A DNA stretch of 64,000 nt from Siderastrea siderea (GCA_964030785.1 OZ034968.1:31023186-31087185); one strand, 5' to 3'; shown: positions 53,501 to 64,000, counted from the first letter of the stretch. The notes: a model not told the origin generated them from the sequence alone. A program made the numbers and translations.

Positions 53501-56380
53501 TTGATAACAGAACTCAACTATAACAATCTCCTAAAGAGAAAATGATTACAAAAGATGTAAAACAGGAAAACATGGTTTCCAATGTGCAAGCAATATAGTG
53601 CTGACAAAGTAGTAAAAATGTTAGTAGCTAATAAGAACTCATTTAGAGCTTTCTCTGGTTATTATTGTATCTGACCATCACAGATGCCTCTATGTAGTCC
53701 TCTAGCGCTGCCTCTTGTTGTGCTGACAGTGTAGCGAGAAGGCTAAAAACCCTTTCAGCACTTGCAGAGCTTGGCTGGACAAGTAACACCTTTCTGACCA
53801 ATGCGGTCCAGTGTGGAAGAGTGTCCTGATGTGCTGCCCACCATGTAAGCTTCTCCGCTTCATTATTACAAACAAAGCCATCCGCAGCAGCAATATATAG
53901 TGGCAGCTCTGTTGCTAATGCAGCAACCATGGCATCATTTACGAATGGAAAGTTCTTCAACTCTTCCAGAGAACGAGCATCTGGTCTTAGCGCAGTAACT
54001 TGGACCGGACAACAGAAACGTGCTGCCTTAAAAGCAAGGACATTTGAGATGAACTGGATATTAAACTTCTCTTGAAAGAAGTTCAATCCAGGTCGAACAC
54101 CTGCCTTAGCCTCAGTGATCAAACGATTCTGCAGGGCAGCATTACTCCCAGCAATCTCTCTAGCAATGGCTTCAAGGCAGGGAAAGTGGCCTACCACAAC
54201 TGCATGCTGGACAGCTGATAATCGCTCAAAACATGTGAAAATCAGTGGCCCATCTCCTTCGAGGTAATAGGTGGCAGTTACAAAATGGACACCAGCATCC
54301 ACTAGAACTGCAAGTTCTAACTTAAGTAGCTGTAATTCCTGTGGACTTTCGAAAATGTCCAGGAGATGCCGGCGAGTCTGCGGTGAGAGATTGTCGTTCT
54401 CTTGTAAGAAGGGGGCCACATCGCCAAAGTAATCTGATACTTGCTTCAGCACTTCCCACTTGCTCCACCAGCGCGTGTTACTGTGGGAGGACATCGACTT
54501 CCCAGTTTTCTGTTTCCAGAGAAGTTTCGCATTGTAGCTGTGGGCAAATAAATTCACCCAGTGGTGGAAGAATACATCCAGAACCTTGAACACAAAGTTG
54601 GAACCCACATTATTGATAGTATGGGAGAAGCAAGTGATATCCATAATCGTTGGATAAAAGAATAACAGTTGCTTTATGGCATTGCCATTTACTGAGGCGC
54701 CATCTCTCATTGCAGCCAAAATCATATCTGGCTTGAAACTGTTATTAACACCCATACATGTCATCAGTCTCTGGGCCAACTCGTTACCCTTGAGAGGCTT
54801 AGCAAGAACCTCTAGCCGTAAAAGGCACTGGGTTGGTCTGAAATCTTGCTGAACATACCGAACCACAATAGCAAGGGCTTCCCCTAGTCGTGCTGTTCCA
54901 TCAAATATGATGGAGGCTTCTGTAACAACGTTGAGCTCGGCTTTCAACTTCTCTTTCTCCTTATCTAAGACAGCAGGTAGAAGATCATTCATGTGACTAC
55001 TTGAAGTTAACCTTTGTCCATACTTTTCTAAGAGGGGGTGCAAAATGTCAACTTTCGAAATAGGCATTCCTGCCAAAAGGAGAGTTTCCACTACTGCAAA
55101 ACGAAAGAGTCTCAGGTTGGCCGGCAATGTAGTACCACTTGCATTTTCTTGCTTGTCTTGCCTCTGCAAGCACTGGAAAATGGTCTGACTCTCTTTTCTG
55201 TCTGCAGTGATTCTTGCAATTCCAGCCAGATGCTTCTTCGACTTCATATGTCTGTCAACTGAGCTCTTCTTCAGGGCGAGTATCTCGTGACAAGCAGTGC
55301 ATTTCAACTGTCCTTTGACGAACTCTAAATGTTGACCAGGGTGGTCTCGAATCCTGTCCCAAACCGACGTTTTACTGTTGAGATTCTTGTGCTCACGACT
55401 CGCTTTATATTTCCCATCACTGACTATAATCTTTCGCTTTCGGGAAATGGACGCTTTTGCCGGTTCTGATAATGAAGCGCCTCTACTTATGGCAGTTTCT
55501 ATGGGATTTTCTTCGATTTCTTCGCCACTCGACGAAGCGTCCACCATTTTGATCTGGGCAGACAGATATTCCATATAAGGCGTTAGATTACTTATTAACT
55601 AGTTCAACAGCCCACAGGCTACCCAATATTTGTAGTTACCGACGTACCACAGGAATGGATACCCAATCAAATGTCAAAATCACCAGTTTTAGCTTAGTTG
55701 AGATATTATTTGTAGTCAAGGGAACTTGAAATTGCTATATAAAACAAAAAATCCAGTAATTTGCTTCAAATAAGCTAGATATTGGCTTGTTTACCAAAAA
55801 AGTTGTCAGAAGATGCTCTTTGGCCAAAAAAGTGCTCTCTGATCAAAATAGTGCTCCCAAAGCCAAATTGCGCTAAAAAAGTGCCGAGCACAATCTGGAA
55901 AGGCCTAATTGGCACATTCTGATTGGAGGAAGAGGCTGTGGCAGTAAGGTTGGGTGTTTCATCAAGCACTGCATCATGATCAGATGAACCAGAAGAATTG
56001 CCAGTAGAATGGTTTGTAAGCGGATTTAAAGATGATGACTCAGAAGACTGCAGAATGCACAGCAAGACGTGAACATGCATGCATATCTTTTAATGTCCTG
56101 AAGCGTTTGTCTTGCTTGCAAAGCGGCCATAGTCTGCAGATGAAAAAAGGAATATTGAATTGATATTCTGTCGTGACAAAATCCAACTAAATTGGATGCT
56201 GTTGCTACACCATTCACACAAAAGGACATTGAGGAGACCTTGAAAACGTGAGGGCCAGTGTTTGACTGTAATAAATGATAAAGAACATCTTTGGTGGCTT
56301 TATCACAAGGGTAACGAGATATCAAATCATCTGTTAAACTGAAGTCGTGGATTGGAGGAAGTGGACTTTTGCAAAGCACA
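50509..56380 (-). CDS. Traces of an unknown multi-exon gene, one exon split by a hAT element
   Basis: Several minus-strand segments look like exons of one gene. About 56380-56130 reads LTDDLISRYPCDKATKDVLYH and on. About 56050-55908 is a Ser-rich tract (LDETPNLTATASSSNQ). It continues after the hAT insertion at 52817-52480 (VETPDLTSKASSSDQ, then GWPSVYTPEEVMCSLCGASP) with at least one frame change. 51857-51740 reads LNILLQWREEFKQGVPP with clean splice sites, 50960-50790 reads VISRIVEEDRYKEKEAEANR, and 50690-50509 ends DTSHDKCEE. The Ser-rich tract contains an internal repeat (ETPNLTATASSS against ETPDLTSKASSS) that straddles the insertion. I do not recognise the family. Linking these exons is inference. 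Confidence 0.35.
51290..51430 (-). mobile_element. LINE C-terminal fragment
   Basis: The minus strand reads SSICASKLWNSLLATIRG, then LNSFKSQLTTYLF and a stop. This is the characteristic end of CR1/L2/jockey-like LINE proteins (a KLWNSLP...FK..LK.YL pattern). Only this tail is recognisable. Confidence 0.6.
52120..52265 (+). other. Short coding-like stretch, unassigned
   Basis: A plus-strand reading, without ATG, gives VENILQDDKESNHQS and LLDDLLLLVEEEDGYQ before a TGA at 52262. The acidic, leucine-rich composition looks coding. It is followed at 52305-52325 by AATCAAA repeats like a retroposon tail, so it may be the end of an unrecognised retroelement. Confidence 0.25.
52818..52825. repeat. 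hAT 8-bp target duplication, left
   Basis: ATTGGCAC precedes the hAT end; the same eight bases follow the other end at 55908-55915. Confidence 0.95.
52826..55907. mobile_element. hAT DNA transposon, 3.1 kb, intact
   Basis: The inverted ends TAGGCCTTTC(T/C)AGATTGTGCTC are 22 bp with one mismatch, flanked by the 8-bp duplication ATTGGCAC. Both subterminal regions are filled with AAAAAGTGCTC words. A single complete transposase frame lies on the minus strand. It is inserted into a Ser-rich exon of a minus-strand gene. Confidence 0.97.
53643..55574 (-). CDS. hAT transposase, 643 residues
   Basis: Single-exon intact frame. Near residue 90 is a BED-like zinc finger (CTACHEIL, then HMKSKKH). The RNase H-like domain has FDGTARLGEALAIV (first Asp region), MRDGASVNG (second Asp) and CFSHTINNV (the conserved C/H block). 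The C-terminus has the hAT dimerisation signature SSASAERVFSLL near residue 610. The start was chosen at MEYLSAQIKM because it gives the full length; translation could also start at the next Met. With intact TIRs the copy is probably autonomous. Confidence 0.92.
   Translation of the reverse strand: MEYLSAQIKMVDASSSGEEIEENPIETAISRGASLSEPAKASISRKRKIIVSDGKYKASREHKNLNSKTSVWDRIRDHPGQHLEFVKGQLKCTACHEILALKKSSVDRHMKSKKHLAGIARITADRKESQTIFQCLQRQDKQENASGTTLPANLRLFRFAVVETLLLAGMPISKVDILHPLLEKYGQRLTSSSHMNDLLPAVLDKEKEKLKAELNVVTEASIIFDGTARLGEALAIVVRYVQQDFRPTQCLLRLEVLAKPLKGNELAQRLMTCMGVNNSFKPDMILAAMRDGASVNGNAIKQLLFFYPTIMDITCFSHTINNVGSNFVFKVLDVFFHHWVNLFAHSYNAKLLWKQKTGKSMSSHSNTRWWSKWEVLKQVSDYFGDVAPFLQENDNLSPQTRRHLLDIFESPQELQLLKLELAVLVDAGVHFVTATYYLEGDGPLIFTCFERLSAVQHAVVVGHFPCLEAIAREIAGSNAALQNRLITEAKAGVRPGLNFFQEKFNIQFISNVLAFKAARFCCPVQVTALRPDARSLEELKNFPFVNDAMVAALATELPLYIAAADGFVCNNEAEKLTWWAAHQDTLPHWTALVRKVLLVQPSSASAERVFSLLATLSAQQEAALEDYIEASVMVRYNNNQRKL
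55908..55915. repeat. hAT 8-bp target duplication, right
   Basis: ATTGGCAC directly after the right hAT end. Confidence 0.95.
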
Positions 56381-56764
56381 GTGTGCTCACATGAATAATG
56401 GTCAGCTTTTCCACTGTTTACGGTTAATTAACAAATGCCCCTTTGCCGTCATAAGCAGTTATTTTAATATTTCACTCGATCCGGAGGCCAGTAACTAATG
56501 TGAGTGAAAACGCTCCGCCATACCTCATTTAAGTAACAACCAAAATAAACAACCAATTACATCCATCTCATTGTCACATATCAGAAAATAGCAGGTTTAT
56601 TCCACGAAAGAATCATTACATCTACTGCCATGGAAAAATCTGACTTGGAATAAAGTGGCAACTTCTCAAATTTACAAGCTTAAGATTAAAAAAAATACAG
56701 CGCCGACTTTAATTATTGTATATACTGTTATTAATAACATGAGTGATGTGTTGCTGGATCAGAC

Positions 56765-57571
56765 TTAACTGAAATTTACGGAACTTACTGTTTGGCCACG
56801 AATGCCGCAGCGGGACCGCAAAAACGTGCTCTTGTGAATGCTCTCCCTCCACGTGAAAAAAATGAGCGTTGTGACTCTGGGCGGCAAAATTTGCTCTTGT
56901 GAATGTTCTCTATAAACGTTGTGACTCTTTGACCAAGCTGAAGGAACCTCGTGACTCCCTATCGAACTAGATTCTTCTTCCAATAGTTTTATCTGCGACT
57001 TTAGTTCTTGGTAGGAAGGTTGGAGAGGAGCAGACAGGCTGTCGACTTTAGTTTGAAGTTCAGTCATTTGATATGCCATTTTCTTTAGTTCGATCAAGCA
57101 CGGGCACACATGTCGGTGAGGCGGGGATTCAGGTTCTTCGTCGTTTTTGTTTGGTGAGCTCGAGGCGCCGGACACATTCTGTTGCACCGTTGGCGATGTT
57201 GATACAGCTTGTCGACGCTTGTGTTCATCTTCATTATCTTCGCTATCTAATTCAACAGTTTCGTCGGCCTGATTTGCCGACACTTCGCCATCTGTTGCAT
57301 TTTTCATATCAAGTTTCTTGCGGACTATTTTCATTTTGGCGCCTTGAATGTTGAGCGTTTTAGTTCCAGGAGAGAAACTGATTGATGCTCCTTCGGCTTT
57401 GATGGTGTGAAATCCGCCATTGTTGTCCGTTCGACTCCATTTTCCTGTAATCTTACGGTCTTCTTCAATAAAATTTTTTAAGAGTTCTAGATTTCCTGTC
57501 CACTTGAATTGGGTTCTATTCCCAGATTTAGTGATAGAGAGGTATTGTTGTTGTCTTTTGAAGGAATCCAT
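56765..57571 (-). CDS. Retroelement ORF1-like or unknown protein, 268 residues
   Basis: Open frame starting MDSFKRQQQY. Residues 10-95 form a beta-rich unit (FKWTGNLELLKNFIEED, GGFHTIKAEG, SFSPGTKTLNIQG), followed by an acidic linker, a HVCPC motif and a predicted coiled coil (LKKMAYQMTELQTKVDSL). This arrangement resembles ORF1-like proteins that I have seen beside cnidarian retroelements, but the RT fragment next door is on the opposite strand, so it does not belong to that copy. The last 50 residues look like read-through beyond a frame break. Confidence 0.45.
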   Translation of the reverse strand: MDSFKRQQQYLSITKSGNRTQFKWTGNLELLKNFIEEDRKITGKWSRTDNNGGFHTIKAEGASISFSPGTKTLNIQGAKMKIVRKKLDMKNATDGEVSANQADETVELDSEDNEDEHKRRQAVSTSPTVQQNVSGASSSPNKNDEEPESPPHRHVCPCLIELKKMAYQMTELQTKVDSLSAPLQPSYQELKSQIKLLEEESSSIGSHEVPSAWSKSHNVYREHSQEQILPPRVTTLIFFTWRESIHKSTFLRSRCGIRGQTVSSVNFS

Positions 57572-57659
57572 CAGAAAACTTTCTAATGACGCTCACTTGA
57601 TGATGCTCACTCGCTCACTCGCTCAACTTTACGAACAGCTATATGATTATTTATGTAAG

Positions 57660-58931
57660 AACGATATTTAGACTCGCGACAATCAGGTTTTAGATCACTC
57701 CACTCGACTGTAACTGCACTACTCGACCTTACAAACCAATGGTGTTTCAGTACAGACAGGGGCATGATTAGTGGAGTTGTATTTCTAGATCTCAAGAAGG
57801 CCTTTGATACGGTAGTTCTTAGCCTTCTTTTGACAAAATTGGAGCCTGTTGGAGTGCATGGACATTCGTTAGAGTGGTTCAATTCTTATCTAACAAATAG
57901 ATATCAGTTCGTATACATCAACGGGATTCTCTCTGAACAAGACATGATCAAATGTGGAGTCCCAAGGGGTCCATACTTGGACCACTTCTGTTTTTGATGT
58001 ACATTAATGATCTCAGCAACATTACCGATTTTGCTACTACAAGAATGTACGCAGATGACACTAACATGACTTTCACTGCTGGCAGTGCCGAAGGACTACG
58101 ACATGAAATGAACGCGGACATCAAAAAACTCAAACAGTGGCTTTGCATAAACAAACTCACTCTGAACATATTAAAAACTGAATACATGTTAATTGGTTCA
58201 AAACAAAGAATTGCGACAGTCACTGAAAGTCTTGATCTGTCTTTAAACGGCATATCATTAAAAAAAGTTAATTGCAGTAAATGCCTAGGTGTAGAACTAG
58301 ACGAATTTCTTTCATGGGATTCCCACATTACAAGGGTCTGTAAGAAGGTGTCATCGGGCAAGGTGTTATAAAAAGGATCAAGCCTCTTATTCCATCGCGC
58401 AGTTTAATTAACATTTACCAGTCAATCGTTGAACCATATTTCGACTATTGTAGTATTGTTTGGAATGGCATTAGTGAGGGCCTGGCCGAAAAACTCCAAA
58501 AGTTACAAAATCGCGCAGCACAAATTATCACAGGCTCACATTACATGGCACCTCCAAAAGACATGTTAGAAAAACTTGGATGGTCAAACCCTAAGGAGAG
58601 AAGAAATAAACAGAAAGTTCTGATGATGTTTAAAATTATTAATAGCATGACACCAATTTACTTAAAGGATATGTTCGCAAAGAATATTGGCACGTCATGT
58701 TATAACCTTCGAACATCAAGAGATGACATCGCTTTACCGAGAGTCAGAACCGGCTATTACAGAAATAGTTTCGCCTTCACTGGGGCGAAAATTTGGAATT
58801 CGCTTCCAAATGATCTGAAATGTGAACGGTCGCTCGAATCCTTTAAAAACAAGCTCAAATCTCTCAACCTCTGTAGCGAGTTTTCAAAACATATATATTT
58901 CCTATTTTTTAAAAAAAATTGTAATACATGA
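57660..58931 (+). mobile_element. LINE (CR1/L2-like) RT 3' half with two frameshifts
   Basis: From about 57664 the plus strand encodes the RT palm: SGFRSLHSTVTALL, VVFLDLKKAFDTV (first Asp), GVPRG, then GSILGPLLFLMYINDL, and YADDTN (catalytic YADD). An extra base in a G run near 57967 breaks the frame, and another shift occurs near 58365. The final segment 58545-58931 has the LINE C-terminal blocks LGWSNPKERR and GAKIWNSLPNDL. The 5' part is missing. The tail leads into the (TC)n/(TCTA)n tract at 59053. Confidence 0.8.
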
Positions 58932-59049
58932 AACTTAAGGTTAGTTAGTTTTGCATTTTAAAACACTATTTGTAAATATTGCACGGCTTTTGTGTAAACC
59001 AAAGATACTATTGTAATTTTGGCAAAACTACCGTGGATAAATAAAGTAG

Positions 59050-59052
<3 letters not shown>

Positions 59053-59095
<43 letters not shown>

Positions 59096-59146
59096 CTAAT
59101 CTAATCTAATCTATCTATCTATCTATCTATCTAATCTATCTATCTA

Positions 59147-59177
<31 letters not shown>
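59053..59177. repeat. (TC)n, (TAATC)n and (TATC)n compound microsatellite
   Basis: About 45 bases of TC repeat, then TAATC and TCTA tetramers. It follows the 3' end of the plus-strand LINE and may have grown from its tail. Confidence 0.95.
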
Positions 59178-59274
59178 AGCAATATTATCGGTTTGCAACC
59201 CTTGCAACCTTTCACACATCGTGGGCCGATCACAGTAGACATTACGATAGCTTCTACAGAACTGGCAGGATGTG

Positions 59275-59965
59275 GATAGAATAGAATAGAATAGAAAACT
59301 TTATTTAACCACGGTAATTTTATCAAATTTACATATGTTATTGACGTAGAAAATCTGTTCTATCTAAAAGCCATGAGGCGTACAAATAATCATTATAAAA
59401 GTGTACACATTAACAGAAAAGCGAATTGTTTACACAGTTTACATAATTGTTGTTGTTGATGCAAAACTACAGGTCTTAATTTTCTTTTTGAAAGCACTAA
59501 CAGATGGTTATTGCTTCAAGACGTCTGGTAGTGCATTTGAAATTGAGGCCCCAGTAAATGCGAAGCTGTTTTTAAACAGAGTGGTACAAGCTGCCGGGAT
59601 TTCTAAATTTAATTTAGACCATCTGAGGTCATAGACTTTTGGACCAACTGCTCTCTAAAGATGTCTGTCATGTATGGTGGGTCAAAACCATGAATGATTT
59701 TGTTCATCATAATAGCCTTATGTTGCATACGTATTTCAGCCAACGGCGACCAACCCAGTAATTCAAGAATTCCAATTGATCGCACCGTGTATGGCAATGA
59801 ATCCTGTATTAATGTGAGCAGCTCGATTTTGTAAGGACTGAAGTTTTTTGGCGAGAGTGTCGCCAATGCTATCCCATACAAGAGAACAGTGATTAAAATA
59901 AGTTTCAATGATTGATCTGTAAACAGTGAGACTATTATCTAGAGTTAGGTGGTTGGATGGTGATG
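59275..59965 (-). mobile_element. LINE 3' fragment, opposite strand
   Basis: The minus strand reads LTVYRSIIETYFNHCSLVWD, then after stops SKLNLEIPAACTTLF and NSFAFTGASISNALPDVL, the C-terminal pattern of CR1/L2-like LINEs. The 3' end is a (GAATA)n tail at 59276-59295. Several stops and frame changes are present. It lies tail to tail with the preceding LINE. Confidence 0.65.
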
Positions 59966-61937
59966 TGTTGCCATAGTCACTGCTATAGACAAGCTACCCA
60001 GTGTGCTTGTTTCTACGTATCACCCGACGGTCCAACTGAAATGTCACAAAAATATTGGGTGACAGTGAACGAAATTTATCTCTGAAAGTGGTACCACACC
60101 CATAACATTTTTGAGCTTTTGCTTGGGAGGGGAACAAGCTCGTAAGGATATGGAGACATCCCTGAGTGCCACTGAAGAGACAGTGCTGTAGGAGTTAGGG
60201 AAAAAGGCTGGAAGGCTAACGAGCTACTGGCCATGTTTGGTGGCACATAAACAGGTAAAGATTGGTGCAAATGCAGAGCCAGGATGCATTAGACTTGTTG
60301 CCGAGAAAGTGGATGGATTCATAAGGTGTGTCAAACTTGATGAAAACGAAGTGGGCACACTGACAATACTTGGTAAAATATTGACTTTAAGAGCCATAGA
60401 ATTAGCAACGGCCAGTGGACAGTGGAGATGACAATGCCATGACAGTGATGTTGCTTGTCAAGGATAAAGTTGTAGTATGGGATGCTTATAGACTAACTTG
60501 ATGCAGTTTTGCGCCATTGATGTTTTGATTTTGGGCCTATTTTGTATCCGCTTCCCTGCTCAGTTGCAAGAAACATGTCTGGGCCAAGCTGTTTGGCCCT
60601 TTTCACCTGTCCTTTATCTTTCTTTTTTTTTTTGATGGTCAGCATAGAACGTTCCCGTGCTGCCAGTACCAGAGCCTTGTTCAAATGCTTTCATTTCCAC
60701 ATCTGGCATCCCTAGTCTCTAACACGCGCTTGGCATGCTTTCAGCAAAGACATATTATGTGGGTCTCGTGAATCCACTCTGCACGAACCACCTCAGCTTG
60801 ATTCATTTGATTTGATGTGCTTGGTGCAAAGGCCCTGAAAATGAACCATGCCTGTCATGCCACCACGCCGTTCATGACTTCAAGTACGCCCTCTCCTTCG
60901 TTTCACCCATAAATGAGTCCGTTTCAGACTTAGCCTTGTCATTAGGCGTCCGTAGTTTCACTCTGCAAAAGTCGGTTACACAAATTTTTGAAAACTTTGA
61001 AACTTTTTGCATTTGAACGGAAGTGGTATCAAAATGTTGGGCATTAAGAGTGATCTTGGAAAAAGTGTTTCTTTACTTCCGGGTGTTAATGCAAAAATGC
61101 TGTAGAAGTCACGTGATTAGGCATGACATGTTGTAACTTTCGTTTTAAACGCCTTTTGCAGTGCTATATGTTGTAAAGAAATTGGCTGTAGCTCAAATCG
61201 CTATCTACTGCACATCTGTCAAGTTTTTCATACAAATCCTTTAAATTTGACGTTGTCTTTACTTAGCAACTTGCAAACCTCAGGTGGCACATGTGAATTG
61301 GCCTTGGTAAGTTCAACAAGTATACAGAAGGTCAGGAGCATTGATTGAAAGTCCATCCAGTGCGCATGTCATTAATGTGGTGAATTCTCATACATTCCCT
61401 TAAATTTTTGTGATTTTCAAAGTGCGATAGTTTTTGTTTGGCTTAAGCTAGGAGGCTGAAAGTTGGCATGCCGGTTGCCCGAGATGAAGGCTAAAAGGTT
61501 TGGAATTGGCATAATCATTGAGTGAATTGTATCCATTCTATGCATGCACAAATTTTTCATACAAAGTCTCTTAAATTCTGTCTAATTTAGTACATGTCAT
61601 AACTTGCAGCGGTTTTAAGGCACATTTCTGTAATGTGGCAGACAATCTAATCTCTGTGCAGGGTATGTGTGTGGCAGTTGTCATCTTCACAGAATGAATC
61701 CTGTTCATAGTGGCAACCGTTTGACATCATGACAATTCAAAATTGTGGTATGGGGGAAATTTCAAAGCAAAAATAGGCGATATTCATTTCCAGTTTTCTC
61801 CACACGAAAACTTTCTTTCTAGTTACTAAAACAAGAATTGGAGTTGTACTGTGTTTCCAACAGTTCATTGTAAAATAATATGACAGTGGAGATTCGCTAT
61901 AAGGGCAAGAAGTAAAATAAAGGTTATACATAAATGA
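59966..61937. other. Unassigned region
   Basis: No recognised gene. Weak coding-like readings: plus 60237-60431 (GFIRCVKLDENEVGTLTILG) and minus 60684-60493 (LVLAARERSMLTIKKKKK, then LGPDMFLATEQGSGYKIG). Neither has a clear partner exon. The rest is AT-rich with TTTTTCATACAAA-type words repeating near 61230 and 61555, suggesting an old duplicated transposon. Confidence 0.3.
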
Positions 61938-63592
61938 TGGTTTCCTGCCCCCCCCCCCTACTCTTTATGAGTGGCATTAGCCTGTTCACGAATGTGAGCA
62001 TGCGGGGATTCCAGAACATTTGTCTATGAAATGCCTCATTTGGCACACCCCCGCCCCAATTTACAGGGTAGTCCCCGAGACAATCTATGTACTGCTTTTG
62101 TCACATTTCAAAAGTAATAGTGACACAAATTTGTAGACTTTTGACAACAAAATATATGAAAACAACTACAAATTAAAACAACCCAAAACCTGTGTTCACT
62201 ATCTTTCGTATGAATGCCCACATTTAAGATTACGTCCACAGAATTCAAAGTTAGAACAATCTTGCGCAGCATATGTAAACAGCAACAAGGGGAAAAAAGT
62301 TCTCAATTTCCACAAGGAAAAAAAACTCGCTGGCAACTGCCACTTTTCATTTTATCTCTGGACTCATTGTTGCCACTACTCTTCAGTAAGTATGCTTTTG
62401 TATGACATACGGAATAGACAACTATTTCAAAAAGGCAACACAGTTTAACTCTGAATTTGAAATATTTCCATGGAAATGGAAAGCGATGGTGTTCCGTGGT
62501 CTTCTGGTTCTGGGGGCCCAGCACTACCGTTAACAGTGGCCGGGACAGCCACAGTTGTAGCACTTGTCTGAAAATCAATCCTAAGTCTTAGTTGTCTATT
62601 CAGTATTTCATAACAAAGGGAAGGTTATAACTCTTTTCTTTTTTCCTGGTATGTTCTGGTAGGCCTCCCTCGTTGCCTTCTCCCGTGATGCTCGTCCCCT
62701 GCCCGCCGGGAGCTTCGGTGTCTGGTCCTATCGGACTGCTCGTCTGCTTGACTATTGCAGTGACATCTTGTGTTGTGCTGGTCCCGTTCCCACTGACATT
62801 GTTCACGCTTCTCTCATTCACGCTCTTCTCGTTCATGCTCCTCCTGTTCACGTGCCTGCCATTCGCGTCCTTGTTGTTCTTTCTCTTTTTGTCGTGTCTG
62901 TCAGCATTCTATCTTTTCCACCATTTCGGGAGTTTGCATGTCCATTTCATCAGACATGATCAGTGCCTCCTCTAAGGCCAAATGCTCCTCCTGTTTACTA
63001 CTAAGAGAGATGTTGTCCAGTCCTCCTTCAGCCATCTGCAAGAAAACAATTCGTTGGAAGGCATTCCACGTACTCAGCCCAATTAAACATCCCTCTCACC
63101 CCTTTTTTATCAGGGTAAGCGTTCGTTTGTTCCACAGACATGTATTTACCTAGCATCTTCGTCTTTCTTCTTATTCTTCTTTTGTTTTTTCTTCTTCACT
63201 GGTGGCTCTTGTATCTCGTTTTGAGCATGGACCAGTTCTTTTAAGGCTGACTTTTGTTGTCATTTCCTGGATTTGCTGCTGTCTTCTTCTTTGGATTTGG
63301 AGGTTGATGGCTGATGGGAATGTGCATCGTATGGTACTCCATCAGATCCCCGCCCTGAAGAAGTGTTTGTATCAAGTTTTTTGCTGCTGGACTCGTCGGA
63401 GTCTGCGGCTGTCAATTCTCCTCGTACAGCACCCTCCGTCTCCTCCTCTAATTCTCACAGTTAATTTCTGGTGTGCAAGCAGGACCCGGCAGGCGTGTGC
63501 ATGACATCATTCTATGCATTGACCTATCAAAAACTCCCTCATTTTTGTAATTGTCGGATATGCTTCAAGTCAGCACCCACACCATTGCAAGT
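61938..63592 (-). pseudogene. Degenerate copy B of the CCHC/acidic-protein unit
   Basis: This stretch parallels 26840-28240. The minus strand contains a broken CCHC exon (CYNCGCPGHC after a TTTCAG acceptor), an N-terminal exon with MAEGGLDNISLSSKQEEH, and part of the acidic protein (CNGVGADLKH, then SFLIGQCIE, ending in a KKKKQKKNKKK tail). All three have stops. The intergenic CTCTCACC, TTTTTATCAGGG and AAGCGTTCGT words are better preserved than parts of the coding sequence. The helicase is absent because the copy ends at 63592 against an unrelated repeat. Confidence 0.7.
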
Positions 63593-63594
63593 AC

Positions 63595-63642
63595 CGTATT
63601 TACTCGTGTATAAGTCGAACTTGTGTATAAGTCGACCCCCCA
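63595..63642. repeat. TATAAGTCGA transposon-end-like repeat
   Basis: ACCGTATTTACTCGTGTATAAGTCGA is followed by TTGTGTATAAGTCGACCCCCC, a direct repetition of GTGTATAAGTCGA. Similar ends occur in DNA transposons of many animals. The partner end is beyond the window or lost. No gene was seen from 63643 to 64000. Confidence 0.45.
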
Positions 63643-64000
63643 TTTTCAAGGTCAAAAATCGGATTTTTCGTAATTTCTGGTTAAAGAAGTAAAATTCAGA
63701 CCGACAGAAATTTCCCAAAAAGTTCATCTCTTATTTCTAAGAATGTATTGAAAACTCGGTGAATTAAAAAAACTGCAGAGCAAAATTTAATCGTGTGCTG
63801 TGAAGTAAACACTTGTTTATATCATCACGATTTAAGCACACAAGAGCACTTCGATTTACTAGAGAAGTATTTTACAATATTTTGAAGTAAATCGCGTTGA
63901 AAATGAAATCTTCTTGCATTTATCTAACCTCTATCTCAATGTTGAGTTTGAAAGGAGATTTAGAAGACCGAAGAAACGCCGAAGAGCTTCGAAGGATCGT

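Noticed and set aside
62673..62975. Plus-strand hydrophobic frames in copy B
   Set aside because: Antisense shadows of the degenerate charged protein.

Overview
The window looks like a repeat-dense chromosome segment of a cnidarian, most likely an anthozoan such as a stony coral. The reasons are AT-rich DNA, intron-bearing genes, and a mix of BEL/Pao, DIRS, CR1/L2-like LINE, pogo-like, hAT and TTAA-type DNA transposons with gene families (DUF6589, RecQ-like helicase, Mutator-like transposase, HIRAN) that I associate with multi-copy anthozoan loci. The lineage is inference. I saw no rRNA, tRNA, CRISPR array or bacterial gene organisation.

Region 1 to 5.86 kb: a decayed BEL/Pao retrotransposon on the minus strand with an internal deletion, a stretch I cannot assign, a (TAA)n microsatellite and a LINE 3' fragment. 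Region 5.87 to 23.35 kb: the central find, one 17.5 kb DNA transposon with perfect 78-bp terminal inverted repeats and a 10-bp target duplication. It carries a spliced ZAD-like/DUF6589 putative transposase on the plus strand and an intact two-exon RecQ-family helicase on the minus strand. The two genes start just inside the two ends and converge. A DIRS retrotransposon (6.78 to 16.12 kb) sits in an intron of the transposase gene. A 4.5 kb pogo-like transposon (9577 to 14080) sits in the reverse transcriptase of the DIRS, and a 145-bp hairpin MITE sits in the pogo-like element. That is four levels of nesting. The pogo-like element also holds a HIRAN-domain gene and a decayed DUF3504-like gene.

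Region 23.35 to 33.5 kb: a decayed second DUF6589 gene, then a compact minus-strand unit (CCHC protein, acidic/lysine-rich protein, Pif1-like helicase cut off at its P-loop by a GGAATTCC-rich satellite). A degenerate second copy of part of this unit lies at 61.9 to 63.6 kb. Region 33.5 to 37.8 kb: a probable BEN-domain gene with an inverted duplication across one exon, a small MITE and a minisatellite.

Region 37.85 to 47.0 kb: a TTAA-flanked (Kolobok-like) element with an intact four-exon gene for a Mutator-like transposase fused to a DEDDh exonuclease, then a related but decayed three-exon Mutator-like gene. Region 47 to 57.6 kb: a candidate MITE, traces of a minus-strand multi-exon gene, an intact hAT element (52826 to 55907) inserted into one of its exons, and an ORF1-like reading frame. 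Region 57.6 to 64 kb: two LINE 3' fragments tail to tail around microsatellites, an unassigned stretch, and the second copy of the CCHC unit.

Exon boundaries were read by eye from GT/AG sites and phase. Family names come from motif recognition, not from database searches.
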